Shown piece by piece: positions 18,066 to 26,309 of a stretch of DNA of 64,000 nt. The number at the start of each line of letters is the position of its first letter. Positions within the stretch are counted from its first letter, which is position 1. The position numbers and the translations under genes are program-made. This DNA comes from Bacillus sp. DNRA2. GTDB taxonomy: Bacteria; Bacillota; Bacilli; Bacillales; Cytobacillaceae. The stretch covers positions 1 through 64,000 of the forward strand of contig NZ_JABAIT010000005.1 in NCBI RefSeq assembly GCF_012843265.1, given 5' to 3'. The notes under the pieces are model-generated. The model saw only the letters and a list, made by a program, of their open reading frames with translations. It ran no database searches and had not been told where the DNA came from.

Positions 18066-18602
18066 ATGAATAATGGCTATATAGCTGAACATTCCTTTCA
18101 AAATCTCCAAGAAATAAAGATGACTTTTGACCAAGTGTTTCAAAGAATCTTGAAGTTTATGAGTTTTTCTCCTTGTGGAATTTACCGATTAATGGTTGGA
18201 ACTGATTCTCAGGTGCATAAAATGAAGACAGTGTTTATTACAGGGGTTGTCATCCAAAATGAAGGAAAAGGCGTGTGGGCATGTATCAACAAGGTGACAG
18301 TCCCGAGAAAAATGACCCATTTACATGAGCGTATTTCGCTTGAGTTATCATTAACCGAGGAAGTGGTTTCATTATTTACAAAGGAGAAAAAGGACCAACT
18401 GATTAATTTAGTCCTCCCCTACGTATATCAAGGCGCTACTTTTACAATGGAAGGGCATATTGACATCGGCGCAGGTAATCGTAATAAGACAAGTGAGTTT
18501 GTTAAGGAAATGGTTGCGAGAATGGAATCGATGGGTGTGGAACCAAAAATTAAACCTGATGCTTTTGTTGCCTCGAGCTATGCAAATCGATATACAAGAT
18601 GA
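18066..18602 (+). CDS. YkuK family RNase H-like protein (DUF458)
   Basis: A 178-residue cytosolic protein matching the Bacillus YkuK family, which has an RNase H-like fold. The characteristic MVGTDSQVHK is near residue 44, and DAFVASSYANRYTR is at the C-terminus. I start at MNNGYIAEH (ATG 18066) because homologs, as I recall them, begin near here and GGTGTGAG stands close by. An in-frame ATG at 18012 would add 18 residues without a site. The biochemical role is not established. It is divergent from the beta-propeller gene. Confidence 0.83.
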   Translation: MNNGYIAEHSFQNLQEIKMTFDQVFQRILKFMSFSPCGIYRLMVGTDSQVHKMKTVFITGVVIQNEGKGVWACINKVTVPRKMTHLHERISLELSLTEEVVSLFTKEKKDQLINLVLPYVYQGATFTMEGHIDIGAGNRNKTSEFVKEMVARMESMGVEPKIKPDAFVASSYANRYTR

Positions 18603-18802
18603 TTGGATCTGGGAGTTCTCCCCAGATCACCCCAATATATCATCCTCACAATGTGCTCCCCGTTATCACTTATCGGCTTTTTTGACAAAATCCTCTTTTT
18701 TCCAACAAATTATTAAGCAACTATTAACCGTAAAATGAAAAAATATGTCATAATAGAATTACTTAGACAATTGCTCGTGATTGAGGAAGTAGGTGGAACG
18801 AA

Positions 18803-19210
18803 TTGGCGAGTGAAATCGAAACGATCTATTATTTGGAAAATCCCGAGAGAAAAATTATTAAATTTGCAACAGGTTATCAGTTGAGATATGACGATATAAT
18901 CAAAGATGTTTTTGGTGTTGCCTGCTTAAAGGATTTACCTATGATGATTAAATACAATCGAAGCTTTCAAGAAAGCTTATGTCAGAGTAAGGGAGTAAAG
19001 GAAAGCCAAATCTCGATGGAAATGGTCGTTCATGTCGCTTCAAAACATGAACTATTGCAGTTAAGAAACCAACTGCTTCTAGCACAAAATCAGAATGGAG
19101 CTTCATGCGAGGAGAGCATTACCTGTCCTTTTGATTCAATTATACGTCTTAAAGAAGGCATTTTTAAATGGGATACAAACAACTCAACTTATAATTTAAT
19201 CAATGGCTAA
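18803..19210 (+). CDS. Hypothetical protein (135 aa)
   Basis: A 135-residue soluble protein that I do not recognise. It begins MASEIETIYYLENPERKIIK and has a mid-region rich in charged helices (KHELLQLRNQLLLAQNQN). The start is TTG at 18803, with AGGTGG about 6 nt upstream. No other start fits as well. It is followed by a convergent, bidirectional terminator, which supports it as a transcribed unit. Two cysteines (CEESITC) lie near residue 105. No function is assigned. Confidence 0.6.
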   Translation: MASEIETIYYLENPERKIIKFATGYQLRYDDIIKDVFGVACLKDLPMMIKYNRSFQESLCQSKGVKESQISMEMVVHVASKHELLQLRNQLLLAQNQNGASCEESITCPFDSIIRLKEGIFKWDTNNSTYNLING

Positions 19211-19214
19211 AACA

Positions 19215-19248
19215 AAAAATCCAGTCCCTAAACAGGAACTGGATTTTT
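19215..19248. terminator. Bidirectional terminator between convergent genes
   Basis: AAAAATCCAGT pairs with ACTGGATTTTT, with inner CC/GG pairs. A-rich and T-rich flanks let it work in both directions. Confidence 0.85.
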
Positions 19249-19250
19249 CC

Positions 19251-19997
19251 TTAATGGAAAGTTAGCTTCACAGTATAGCCTAAGTTGCCAAAAAACTCGG
19301 TAAGAACTTTATCAGCACTTTGTTCAGCACTCTGCAACAATCCAATGTCCATTGCTTCCGCTTTGATCTTTTTTTGGGCGGCGCTAGCGAGGTCAAAGCC
19401 CTCTGACCAGTCAACTTCACTTCGAAATAAACCTTCATCAGAAAACATAGTTACCTTGTCCATTTCAATTGCTGGCTCTTGCAAAAATGTTGCATGTGGC
19501 AAGGAGATTTCAAGTACTTTTTCCTTTTCATTAATATGAATTTGATTCGCATCGATGCCCTTTAAATCAACTCCCGCAACAACTGTAGCCGGGACAACCA
19601 GTAATAATTCGCGTTTTGTTCCGGGAAGATCCATTGAAATCTCTTTCCCAAAGATTTTATTATCTCTTTCCTCAATGACGACCTTTATATGAGCCTCTGC
19701 AGTTGCAAGCGTGGCCAAATCATGAACTTGTTCAACAAAAGTAGTTGTGTCTGTTGTTTTAGTACTTCCAGATAAATAATAAGCGGAAGCAGCTACCGCA
19801 ATCATTACAACAAGGATAAAAAATATAATCTTTTTGCCCCATAGTTTAAAAATAAGCTTAAATAATGATGGGGAAACACTTGGTGCGTTACGATGTTGTC
19901 TTAAAAGTGCAGATGCCGCACTTTCATTTACACCCTCATTTAACTCTTTCATGATGCTAGCAATCTGGAATCTGACATCATCATCATTTTTTGCCAT
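19251..19997 (-). CDS. DUF4230 family membrane-anchored protein
   Basis: A 248-residue protein. A charged N-terminus (1-50) precedes one transmembrane helix (about 55-78, IIFFILVVMIAVAASAYYLS), and the remainder resembles the DUF4230 domain, with GVDLKGIDANQIHINEKEK and alternating beta strands ending GNLGYTVKLTF. Function is unknown in the family. The upstream gap holds TGTCGAA (20085-20091), which resembles a Spo0A box in the promoter region. The gene is followed by a strong terminator. Confidence 0.75.
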   Translation of the reverse strand: MAKNDDDVRFQIASIMKELNEGVNESAASALLRQHRNAPSVSPSLFKLIFKLWGKKIIFFILVVMIAVAASAYYLSGSTKTTDTTTFVEQVHDLATLATAEAHIKVVIEERDNKIFGKEISMDLPGTKRELLLVVPATVVAGVDLKGIDANQIHINEKEKVLEISLPHATFLQEPAIEMDKVTMFSDEGLFRSEVDWSEGFDLASAAQKKIKAEAMDIGLLQSAEQSADKVLTEFFGNLGYTVKLTFH

Positions 19998-20104
19998 ACT
20001 ATCACTTCCCTCTATAACAAATGGGAGCTATGTTTAGTCTAGGATACTCCTATTATCTTATTCTACCATATTAAACTTTCATATTTCGACAAAATTCCAC
20101 ATAT

Positions 20105-21475
20105 TCATGCTAAGCGCTTTTGTTTATCAAAGCTAGCATTTTTTCTTTGCAACACGATTAACCGAATGCTTAATACAACTCCGACGGCAAACAGACCGAT
20201 TGTTAATCCTAACCAATATCCAACAGCGCCAAGCTTCATTGTGGTCGCCAAATAATATCCACTTGGCAAACAAATCAACCAGTATGAAACCAATGTCATT
20301 AAAAACGAAATGATTACATCTTGATATCCTCTTAAAGCGCCTAATGCTGCAGCTTGAAGCGCATCAGCAACCATGAAAAATAATGCCAAACTTAAGAATT
20401 GAACAATAATCTTAATAACCGCTTCGTCCGGGGAGTACAGTCCCGCAATATCATTGCGAAACAAAATGACAAATACTCCAGCGACAAAGGCAATGATAAG
20501 GGATAAATAAATTCCAAGCCATGCGTAGATTTTTGCATCCTTCAACCGCCCTGCTCCGAGCTCAAATCCAATTAATACAGTTAGCGCCATTGAAATACTA
20601 AGTGGAATCATATAAACGAATACCATGACATTAATGGCAGCTTGGTAGGCAGCAACAGTACTCGTATCAAATTTACTGATTAACACTGTTACTACTGCAA
20701 AGATGGCTGACTCAAAAAATAATGCCAATCCCATCGGCACACCCATTTTCAAGATTTCAATTACTTCAGATCCATCAAAATTTTTTACGCTTGCAAATTA
20801 GTTATATTGTTTAAATGGCTTTTGTTTGATTATCACCAATATCATGATTCCGGTTAAATACCAATACGTAATCGATGTGGCATAGCCCGCTCCAGCACCG
20901 CCTAGTTCGGGGAATCCCCAATTACCAAAAATAAGAAGATAGTTTAATAAAAAATTCAGTGGTAACGAGATTAATAAAATCACCATAACCACTCTCGTTT
21001 TCCCTAATGCATATATAAACGATCTTAAAACATTAAACATAAATAGCGGGATGATTCCATAGCTTAAACCAATTAAAAATTCCTTGGCCGTTTCCTTTAC
21101 GGTGCCTTTCGTGTCCATCATTGCTAGAACCGAATCTAAGTACAGAAAACCAAGCACCAAAATGAAGAAACCGATCATGAACGAAACATAAATTCCATGT
21201 ACTGTTACGGACGCAACACCTTGTTGTTTGTTTTCGCCAAACCGTTTTGCTGCAATTGGTGAAACGGCAAATAGAATCCCGCCAAGCCCAGTAAAAATTG
21301 GATTCCAAATAGAGGAACCAATCGCAACACCAGCTAACTCAGCAGAATCATATTGTCCGGTCATAATGATATTAAAAAACACCATCGCATACATCCCAAG
21401 CTGTGTGATTAAAATTGGTATGAGTAAATATGACAATTGCCTTAGTTTCTCTCGTAAAGAATAGGTCTGGTACAT
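20105..21475 (-). pseudogene. MATE multidrug exporter, split by an in-frame stop codon
   Basis: Read continuously, this frame gives a normal-length MATE (NorM-type) antiporter of about 455 residues with twelve membrane helices. A single TAA at 20798-20800 interrupts it after KPFKQYN. Without changing frame, the reading resumes as FASVKNFDGSEVIEILKMGV and runs to the normal C-terminus. The N-terminal part has GQYDSAELAGVAIGSSIW, and the C-terminal part has GALRGYQD. One base change would restore the gene. It is either a recent nonsense mutation or a sequencing error. An in-frame TTG at 20752 could restart the second half but has no clear ribosome binding site. Confidence 0.88.
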
Positions 21476-21575
21476 ACGAGACCTCCTGTTAATAGATCAT
21501 TATCGCAGGGATAATTATAGTCGATTATGACTAGAAAAACATCATTTCTTCTTATCATTTGCATAAACGTCAAAA

Positions 21576-21611
21576 AAGAGAGCTGAACATCCAAGAAATG
21601 TCCACTCTCTT
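21576..21611 (-). terminator. Terminator of the DHA2 exporter gene
   Basis: Stem AAGAGAG.../...CTCTCTT with a small internal loop (inner ACAT/ATGT pairs), followed by TTTTTTG on the minus strand. Confidence 0.7.
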
Positions 21612-21631
21612 CATTCGACAAAATTCGGGTG

Positions 21632-21642
21632 GTGCCTGGCAC
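21632..21642. repeat. Short palindrome GTGCC-T-GGCAC at the stop codon
   Basis: An 11-bp palindrome touches the stop codon of the DHA2 exporter. This type of GTGCCWGGCAC palindrome is familiar to me as a recurrent extragenic motif in Bacillaceae. Copy number here cannot be judged. Confidence 0.4.
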
Positions 21643-23184
21643 TTAGTTTTCTTCGGCGACTTTTGCGCGTTGAAGTACTTTACCACTTTCGCTGTCTTCT
21701 TCTGTTTGTTTAGCACGTTTGATAAAGAAGGCAAGCAATAGTGCAAGAAGTGCAATGAAGGTTGCTACTAAGAAAGAATCATTGATCCCCTCAAGCATCG
21801 CTTTCATGGCAATTTGTTCCTTAATTTTCGCCAATACCTCAGGTGCCATTTGGGCCGCTCCGGCGCCTTGTGGTGCATTTCTCATCATTTCTTGTGCGAG
21901 TTCTTTGGCGTGGGTTTCTGTACGATTTGTCATAATTGTAACTAACAGAGCCGTACCAATCGCGCCTGCAACCTGATTTAATGTATTATTCATGGCAGTA
22001 CCATGCGGATAGAATTGTTTTGGCAATTGATTTAAACCATTCGTCGACACTGGCATCATAACCATTGACATTCCGAGCATCCGAACTGCATTTAGAACCA
22101 TTAAATAAGTATAGGTGGTGTCAAGAGCTAATTTACTAAAGTAATAAGTAGTAATGACAGTAATAGACAATCCAATAACGGCTAAGATACGTCCGCCAAT
22201 TTTATCAAATAATTTCCCTGTTAGCGGCGACATCAAAGCCATTAATATTGCCCCTGGTAGCATCATTAATCCTGCATCCATCGGTGAAATTCCACGAATC
22301 GTTTGAACATAGATTGGAATAAGTAGCATCCCAGAAAACATCGACATGTTTAATACCATGGAAATGGCAGATGATAATGCGAACATAGGATACTTAAATA
22401 CTGAGAAATTGAGCATAGGATTATCCTGCTTTATCTGGCGAAGAATAAATGTTACTAAGGCAAAAACTCCGACGATAATGGCTCCGTACACAATAGGACT
22501 ATCCCACCCCTTAGTGGCTGCAGAACTAAAACCGTAAAGAATTCCTCCAAATCCCAAACTAGATAAAACTAATGAAAACAAATCAAGCTTAATATTCACT
22601 TTTTCCTTTTTATCTTTTAATAGGAAAATACCCATTAAAACAACAACGATTGCAATTGGAGTCACAAAATGAAACAGCATTCTCCAATCATAATGCTCAA
22701 TGATCCAACCTGACAAAGTTGGACCAATTGCAGGTGCAGCCATTAAAATCAACCCGAAAACACCCATCGCAGTTCCTCTTTTTTCAATCGGAAAGCTAAC
22801 GAGCATTACATTCATTAACAACGGCATCATAATCGCTGAGCCAGACGCTTGTAGCATCCTTCCACCCAGTAGGACTGGGAATACATGAGCTATCCCAGCG
22901 ACCAAGGTCCCGATTGTAAATAATCCCATCGCCGCTAAAAATAGGTGACGAACTGAATATTTTTGTATTAAAAATGCAGTGGTTGGAATTAACACTCCAT
23001 TAACTAGCATAAAGCCTGTCGTAAGCCATTGGACAGTTGAAGCCTCAATTTTTAAATCTGCCATAATCGAAGGCAGCGCGATATTTAATAATGTATTATT
23101 TAAAAATGCAATAAAAGCACCTATCATTAAGATTGCAATCAAACCGTAAGGTGGACGATCCGTTTTTTTCATCTTATCAACCAT
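21643..23184 (-). CDS. MFS multidrug exporter, DHA2 (EmrB/QacA) family
   Basis: A 513-residue proton-driven exporter with fourteen predicted membrane helices. Family signs are NTLLNIALPSIMADL with WLTTGFMLVNGVLIP at the N-terminus, and the antiporter motif around GGRMLQASGSAIMMP. Substrates are probably lipophilic drugs or lincosamide-like compounds, but that is family knowledge. Its start lies 60-78 nt from a perfect AT-rich palindrome covering a TATAAT box, so a local repressor is likely, although no regulator gene is adjacent. Confidence 0.9.
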   Translation of the reverse strand: MVDKMKKTDRPPYGLIAILMIGAFIAFLNNTLLNIALPSIMADLKIEASTVQWLTTGFMLVNGVLIPTTAFLIQKYSVRHLFLAAMGLFTIGTLVAGIAHVFPVLLGGRMLQASGSAIMMPLLMNVMLVSFPIEKRGTAMGVFGLILMAAPAIGPTLSGWIIEHYDWRMLFHFVTPIAIVVVLMGIFLLKDKKEKVNIKLDLFSLVLSSLGFGGILYGFSSAATKGWDSPIVYGAIIVGVFALVTFILRQIKQDNPMLNFSVFKYPMFALSSAISMVLNMSMFSGMLLIPIYVQTIRGISPMDAGLMMLPGAILMALMSPLTGKLFDKIGGRILAVIGLSITVITTYYFSKLALDTTYTYLMVLNAVRMLGMSMVMMPVSTNGLNQLPKQFYPHGTAMNNTLNQVAGAIGTALLVTIMTNRTETHAKELAQEMMRNAPQGAGAAQMAPEVLAKIKEQIAMKAMLEGINDSFLVATFIALLALLLAFFIKRAKQTEEDSESGKVLQRAKVAEEN

Positions 23185-23243
23185 TGTACCCCTCCTAATA
23201 TATATGTGTTTTCTTTATACTGTCAGTTCACACAAGATTAAAT

Positions 23244-23262
23244 ATTATACTACAAGTATAAT
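23244..23262. promoter_or_regulatory. Palindromic operator at the DHA2 exporter promoter
   Basis: ATTATACT-ACA-AGTATAAT is a perfect palindrome with 8-bp arms and a 3-bp centre. It contains TATAAT on both strands, so it would overlap the -10 box of the exporter promoter. This is typical of TetR/MarR-type control, but the regulator is unknown. Confidence 0.5.
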
Positions 23263-23427
23263 AAAAGCAATAAAAAAGAAAATATCCCTTTATATTTCAA
23301 CATACGCATTTATAATTTATTTTCTTCAAAAAATGTCTAGTTAATCGTTTTTTTGAAAATGAAACAAATAAAGGAAAATACAAGGAAACGCAGTTACATT
23401 TTACAACCTTCTTGTAAATATAAAAAA

Positions 23428-23453
23428 CGCCACTTACCTTGTTGTAAGTAGCG
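23428..23453 (-). terminator. Orphan minus-strand terminator upstream of the exporter
   Basis: CGCcACTTAC pairs with GTAAGTaGCG, and on the minus strand it is followed by TTTTTT. No minus-strand gene ends here. It could stop readthrough or act as an attenuator in a long exporter leader. The rest of the 376-bp gap (23185-23560) shows nothing else clear. Confidence 0.5.
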
Positions 23454-23560
23454 GAAACAAACCACAATCCCATATCAACCATACGATGAATGCTTGTTTG
23501 TAAATATGGAAATTTTCGCATAAAGCTGGCATATAAATCTAACAAAGGGAGGGATTTCTC

Positions 23561-23704
23561 ATGGCGAATTTATGGATTATGACAATTGGATTTGTAATCT
23601 GTTTGGGATTAGCTGGAGGAACATTGTTCTTATTATTACGTACCGTTTTAAATCGAGAAGATTCGATTAGAATTGATTTACAAGACTCTCCTAAAGATGA
23701 ATAA
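23561..23704 (+). CDS. Small single-pass membrane protein (47 aa)
   Basis: A 47-residue ORF starting MANLWIMTIGFVICLGLAGG, with one transmembrane helix (about residues 4-27) and a charged cytosolic tail ending SIRIDLQDSPKDE. AAAGGGAGGG lies 8 nt before the ATG, and a hairpin follows the stop. Those signals make it convincing despite its size. The family is not recognised. Confidence 0.72.
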   Translation: MANLWIMTIGFVICLGLAGGTLFLLLRTVLNREDSIRIDLQDSPKDE

Positions 23705-23722
23705 TAGCAATTGATATGTAAA

Positions 23723-23752
23723 GGGGATGCCTGATAACACATGGCCATCCCC
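23723..23752. terminator. Hairpin between convergent genes
   Basis: GGGGATG pairs with CATCCCC across a 16-nt loop, with a weak T tract on either side. It probably ends both the 47-aa gene and the DUF2642-like gene. Confidence 0.55.
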
Positions 23753-23769
23753 TCTTATGTTTGAAATTG

Positions 23770-24741
23770 TCATTTCCGCTTTTTTTGTCCCATTTGATTT
23801 CGGCTTATGTTTTGCATAGATTTTTTTGTATTTCCCTGCTGTTGTGTTTTTCCTGTGTTACTGTTTTTTTGATTATTTCTTTCATTTACTACCTGAACGC
23901 GCTCCTTTTCTGGTTCACTTTCTTTTACATTTTCGCTTTCCTTCTCTTTATTCTCCTGTTTATTTTCATTCTTACCTCCTTCATCTTTTTTGTGCTTCGG
24001 ATCCTTAAATCCAATACTAATATTTTTTATATGATACGTATAAATTCTAAATACTTCATCGTGGTGAACAAGAATAATATGATCATTTGTAAAATCAACT
24101 AATATGCCCTGAATATTCTCCGGTCCCTTTCCGTTTATGACTACCCAGTTATGCTTCATTTTCTTCAATAAATTTTCGAAATCAGCTGCTGAGATAAATT
24201 CTGGTTTGACATCTAATTCATTTGTTTCGTAACTTTCAACATCGGAGGATTCACTTGATTCAAAAGAGGACTCATCGGAGGATTCTTGTTGATACTGTTG
24301 ATTTTTTTGTACAGCATTAATGCTTTTAATGTGCTCAAGCTGATAATAGAAAATATCGTTTTCTTCCGTTTGCAATACTAAAAAGTCTGGTTTAACATCG
24401 ATCACTTTACCTACACGATGTGAAGGGCCACCACCATTAATTTGAATTTTTTGATGAAGCAGTTGTTTTAAGAGTTGATTAAAATTGGCAGGTTTCATTT
24501 TATTATCTTCATTATCATCCAGTTCCTCTAACATTTTACTTCCAAACTTTGCATTTTCAATTATGCTTTTTATATGCTTAAGTTGGTAATATACCGTTTG
24601 TTTATCCTCGGTTTTTATTTCTAATAGGTCCTTATTAACACTGATTAATTTACCTGTCCTAGACTCTGGACCATCCTTGTAAATTTTTAACACCTTACCA
24701 ACCATGTTTTCTAAATATGATAACACATTCTTTTTTTGCAT
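23770..24741 (-). CDS. Triple-repeat protein, DUF2642/spore-coat-like
   Basis: A 323-residue protein with three copies of a small beta module: GKVLKIYKDGPESRTGKLIS..., INGGGPSHRVGKVIDVKPDF... and INGKGPENIQGILVDFTNDH..., each ending near YxLxHIKSI. The pattern recalls the DUF2642-type modules of Bacillus spore-associated proteins. Between repeats two and three is an acidic Ser/Glu stretch, and the C-terminal 80 residues are Lys/Glu/Asn/Gln-rich and basic at the end (GQKKRK). I start at the ATG at 24741, which has two GGAGG sites close by. The earlier in-frame ATG has none. The coat role is inferred. Confidence 0.68.
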   Translation of the reverse strand: MQKKNVLSYLENMVGKVLKIYKDGPESRTGKLISVNKDLLEIKTEDKQTVYYQLKHIKSIIENAKFGSKMLEELDDNEDNKMKPANFNQLLKQLLHQKIQINGGGPSHRVGKVIDVKPDFLVLQTEENDIFYYQLEHIKSINAVQKNQQYQQESSDESSFESSESSDVESYETNELDVKPEFISAADFENLLKKMKHNWVVINGKGPENIQGILVDFTNDHIILVHHDEVFRIYTYHIKNISIGFKDPKHKKDEGGKNENKQENKEKESENVKESEPEKERVQVVNERNNQKNSNTGKTQQQGNTKKSMQNISRNQMGQKKRK

Positions 24742-24820
24742 ATCCTCCACTTCCTCCTCAGTCATTTATACTTTGTATGTTATGTCTTGATAGGTGCCCA
24801 TGTATAAGAGCATTGCCTAT

Positions 24821-25444
24821 TTATATTATTTTTTTTATTGAAAAATCAATCGTTTGGTATACAACAAAAAAAGTGGCCAATGAAAATATCGCGTCTTTAA
24901 ACCCGAAAACGATTGCTGAACTGGAAAAAATAAAAAAATTGATAACCATCACGATTTGGCCAATTGAAAACGGAAACCGTTTGCTTAGTAATATTGCAAC
25001 AATTTCCGTTCCATCTAAGGAACCCCCAAACCGAATAATGAATCCAACCCCAAGACCTAGCAAAAAACCACCGACTAAAATGACAACGAAGGGATTAAAG
25101 GTTACTGGTGGAAAAGGTTCAAGGATATATGTCCCTAATGCTAGACTGAAATTTGCATAAAGGCTCATCACGAGAAATCTTGTCCCAATATAATAATAAC
25201 CAATCAATAAAAATGGTGTATTCAAAAGGAGTAAAAGCAATCCCAAGTGAACTGGATAGAACGTTGAAATTAACATGGCAATTCCAACAATTCCACCATC
25301 AATTATTTGATTTTTTATTAAGAAACATTGCAGTGCAATAGCTACCAGAATAGAACCGAAAAGTATTCCCAAACCATTCAACAAAACTTGACCGCGACAT
25401 GACCGGTTGAGATTATGATAAAAAATTAACCTATTTCTATACAT
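24821..25444 (-). CDS. YitT family membrane protein lacking the DUF2179 domain
   Basis: A 207-residue protein with five or six membrane helices. QIIDGGIVGIAMLIS near the N-terminus and FGGSLDGTEIVAILLSKR are typical of the YitT (DUF161) family. Usual members run about 280 residues with a cytosolic DUF2179 domain. This one stops at TIDFSIKKII, where that domain would begin, in an A-rich tract. The downstream bases in other frames do not encode the missing domain, so it is a short paralog or an old truncation. Function is unknown. Confidence 0.82.
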   Translation of the reverse strand: MYRNRLIFYHNLNRSCRGQVLLNGLGILFGSILVAIALQCFLIKNQIIDGGIVGIAMLISTFYPVHLGLLLLLLNTPFLLIGYYYIGTRFLVMSLYANFSLALGTYILEPFPPVTFNPFVVILVGGFLLGLGVGFIIRFGGSLDGTEIVAILLSKRFPFSIGQIVMVINFFIFSSSAIVFGFKDAIFSLATFFVVYQTIDFSIKKII

Positions 25445-25560
25445 AGATACCCCTTTTTAAGCGTTTGGCCTTCCCAAAATTTCCAATCGTATTGTAAATA
25501 TATTCGTAGGTTTAAGAAAATATCAACCTGTCCGTTACTGATCTATATTCCTACAAAAAA

Positions 25561-25600
25561 AACACTTACTTCATCGCGTTCGCGTTAAGAAGCAAGTGTT
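25561..25600 (-). terminator. Terminator of the Ykn-type operon
   Basis: AACACTTaCTTC pairs with GAAGcAAGTGTT, followed by TTTTTTTT on the minus strand. Confidence 0.85.
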
Positions 25601-25618
25601 TTATTAATAATGATTGAA

Positions 25619-26293
25619 TTAGATTGAAAATATTCCGCCAATCGAACTAATTGCAACTCCAAGTGAAAATTCAATGATGACAAGAGTAATAGCCTGCTTT
25701 TTGCTCAATCCTGCTACCGCCTGTAACCCTAAAGCAAAAACGACATAGTACCAAATATGGAATATATCAAAGTTTGCACCAATCGAATGTAATAGTTTAT
25801 TATCAGCAAACAATGGCGCAAGGCTTGTATAATAGGGTTCAAAACCACCTACAAGAAGTGCGATGCCCCCATTTAGAAGCATGCCAACTGCAGAAATAAT
25901 GCTAACGTATACAGTAAGACCAAATAAAGTTTTATAGGTTGTATCTTTACCTATAAACATCATCGCAACCTTGTAGAACAACGCAACCAATAAATATCCA
26001 ATAAGTACGCCGATTACACCAGTTGCTGCTCCCGTTCCAAGCGTAACTCCGATAGGAATATCTATTCCAAGATCCGCAATTTCTGAGTCCTCAAAAATGG
26101 GATTTGATAGACCGACATAAGCAATAATGGCAGAGGTAATTGCTGAAATGATCAAAATCATAACTAGCGGCAGTGCAATCGGAAACTTCCCTTTCATTCT
26201 ATCAAACTGAGCAGAAGGTGCGAACAACATACCAAACACACTTGGTTTTTTTCTGACTTCTACCTCTTCATAATTTACATCTACTTGCATCAT
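25619..26293 (-). CDS. Yip1 domain membrane protein (YknW-like)
   Basis: A 224-residue protein with about five membrane helices and a cytosolic N-terminus (KKPSVFGMLFAPSAQFDRMK), characteristic of the Yip1 superfamily. In B. subtilis YknW, a Yip1 protein, works with the YknXYZ exporter against the SdpC toxin. Here the homologous gene follows the YknZ-like permease by 16 nt. The start is the ATG at 26293, with AAGGAG 8 nt upstream. It is the last gene of the operon. The YknW identification rests on family plus context. Confidence 0.8.
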   Translation of the reverse strand: MMQVDVNYEEVEVRKKPSVFGMLFAPSAQFDRMKGKFPIALPLVMILIISAITSAIIAYVGLSNPIFEDSEIADLGIDIPIGVTLGTGAATGVIGVLIGYLLVALFYKVAMMFIGKDTTYKTLFGLTVYVSIISAVGMLLNGGIALLVGGFEPYYTSLAPLFADNKLLHSIGANFDIFHIWYYVVFALGLQAVAGLSKKQAITLVIIEFSLGVAISSIGGIFSI

Positions 26294-26309
26294 TAACACT
26301 CCTTCTTGG

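Noticed and set aside
18604-18640. Hairpin GATCTGGG/CCCAGATC behind the YkuK gene as a terminator
   Set aside because: No T tract follows on either strand. It may be a terminator remnant, but I could not support it.
18736-18885. 49-codon plus-strand ORF beginning MKKYVIIELLRQ
   Set aside because: No ribosome binding site, and it overlaps the better supported TTG-started gene at 18803 in another frame.
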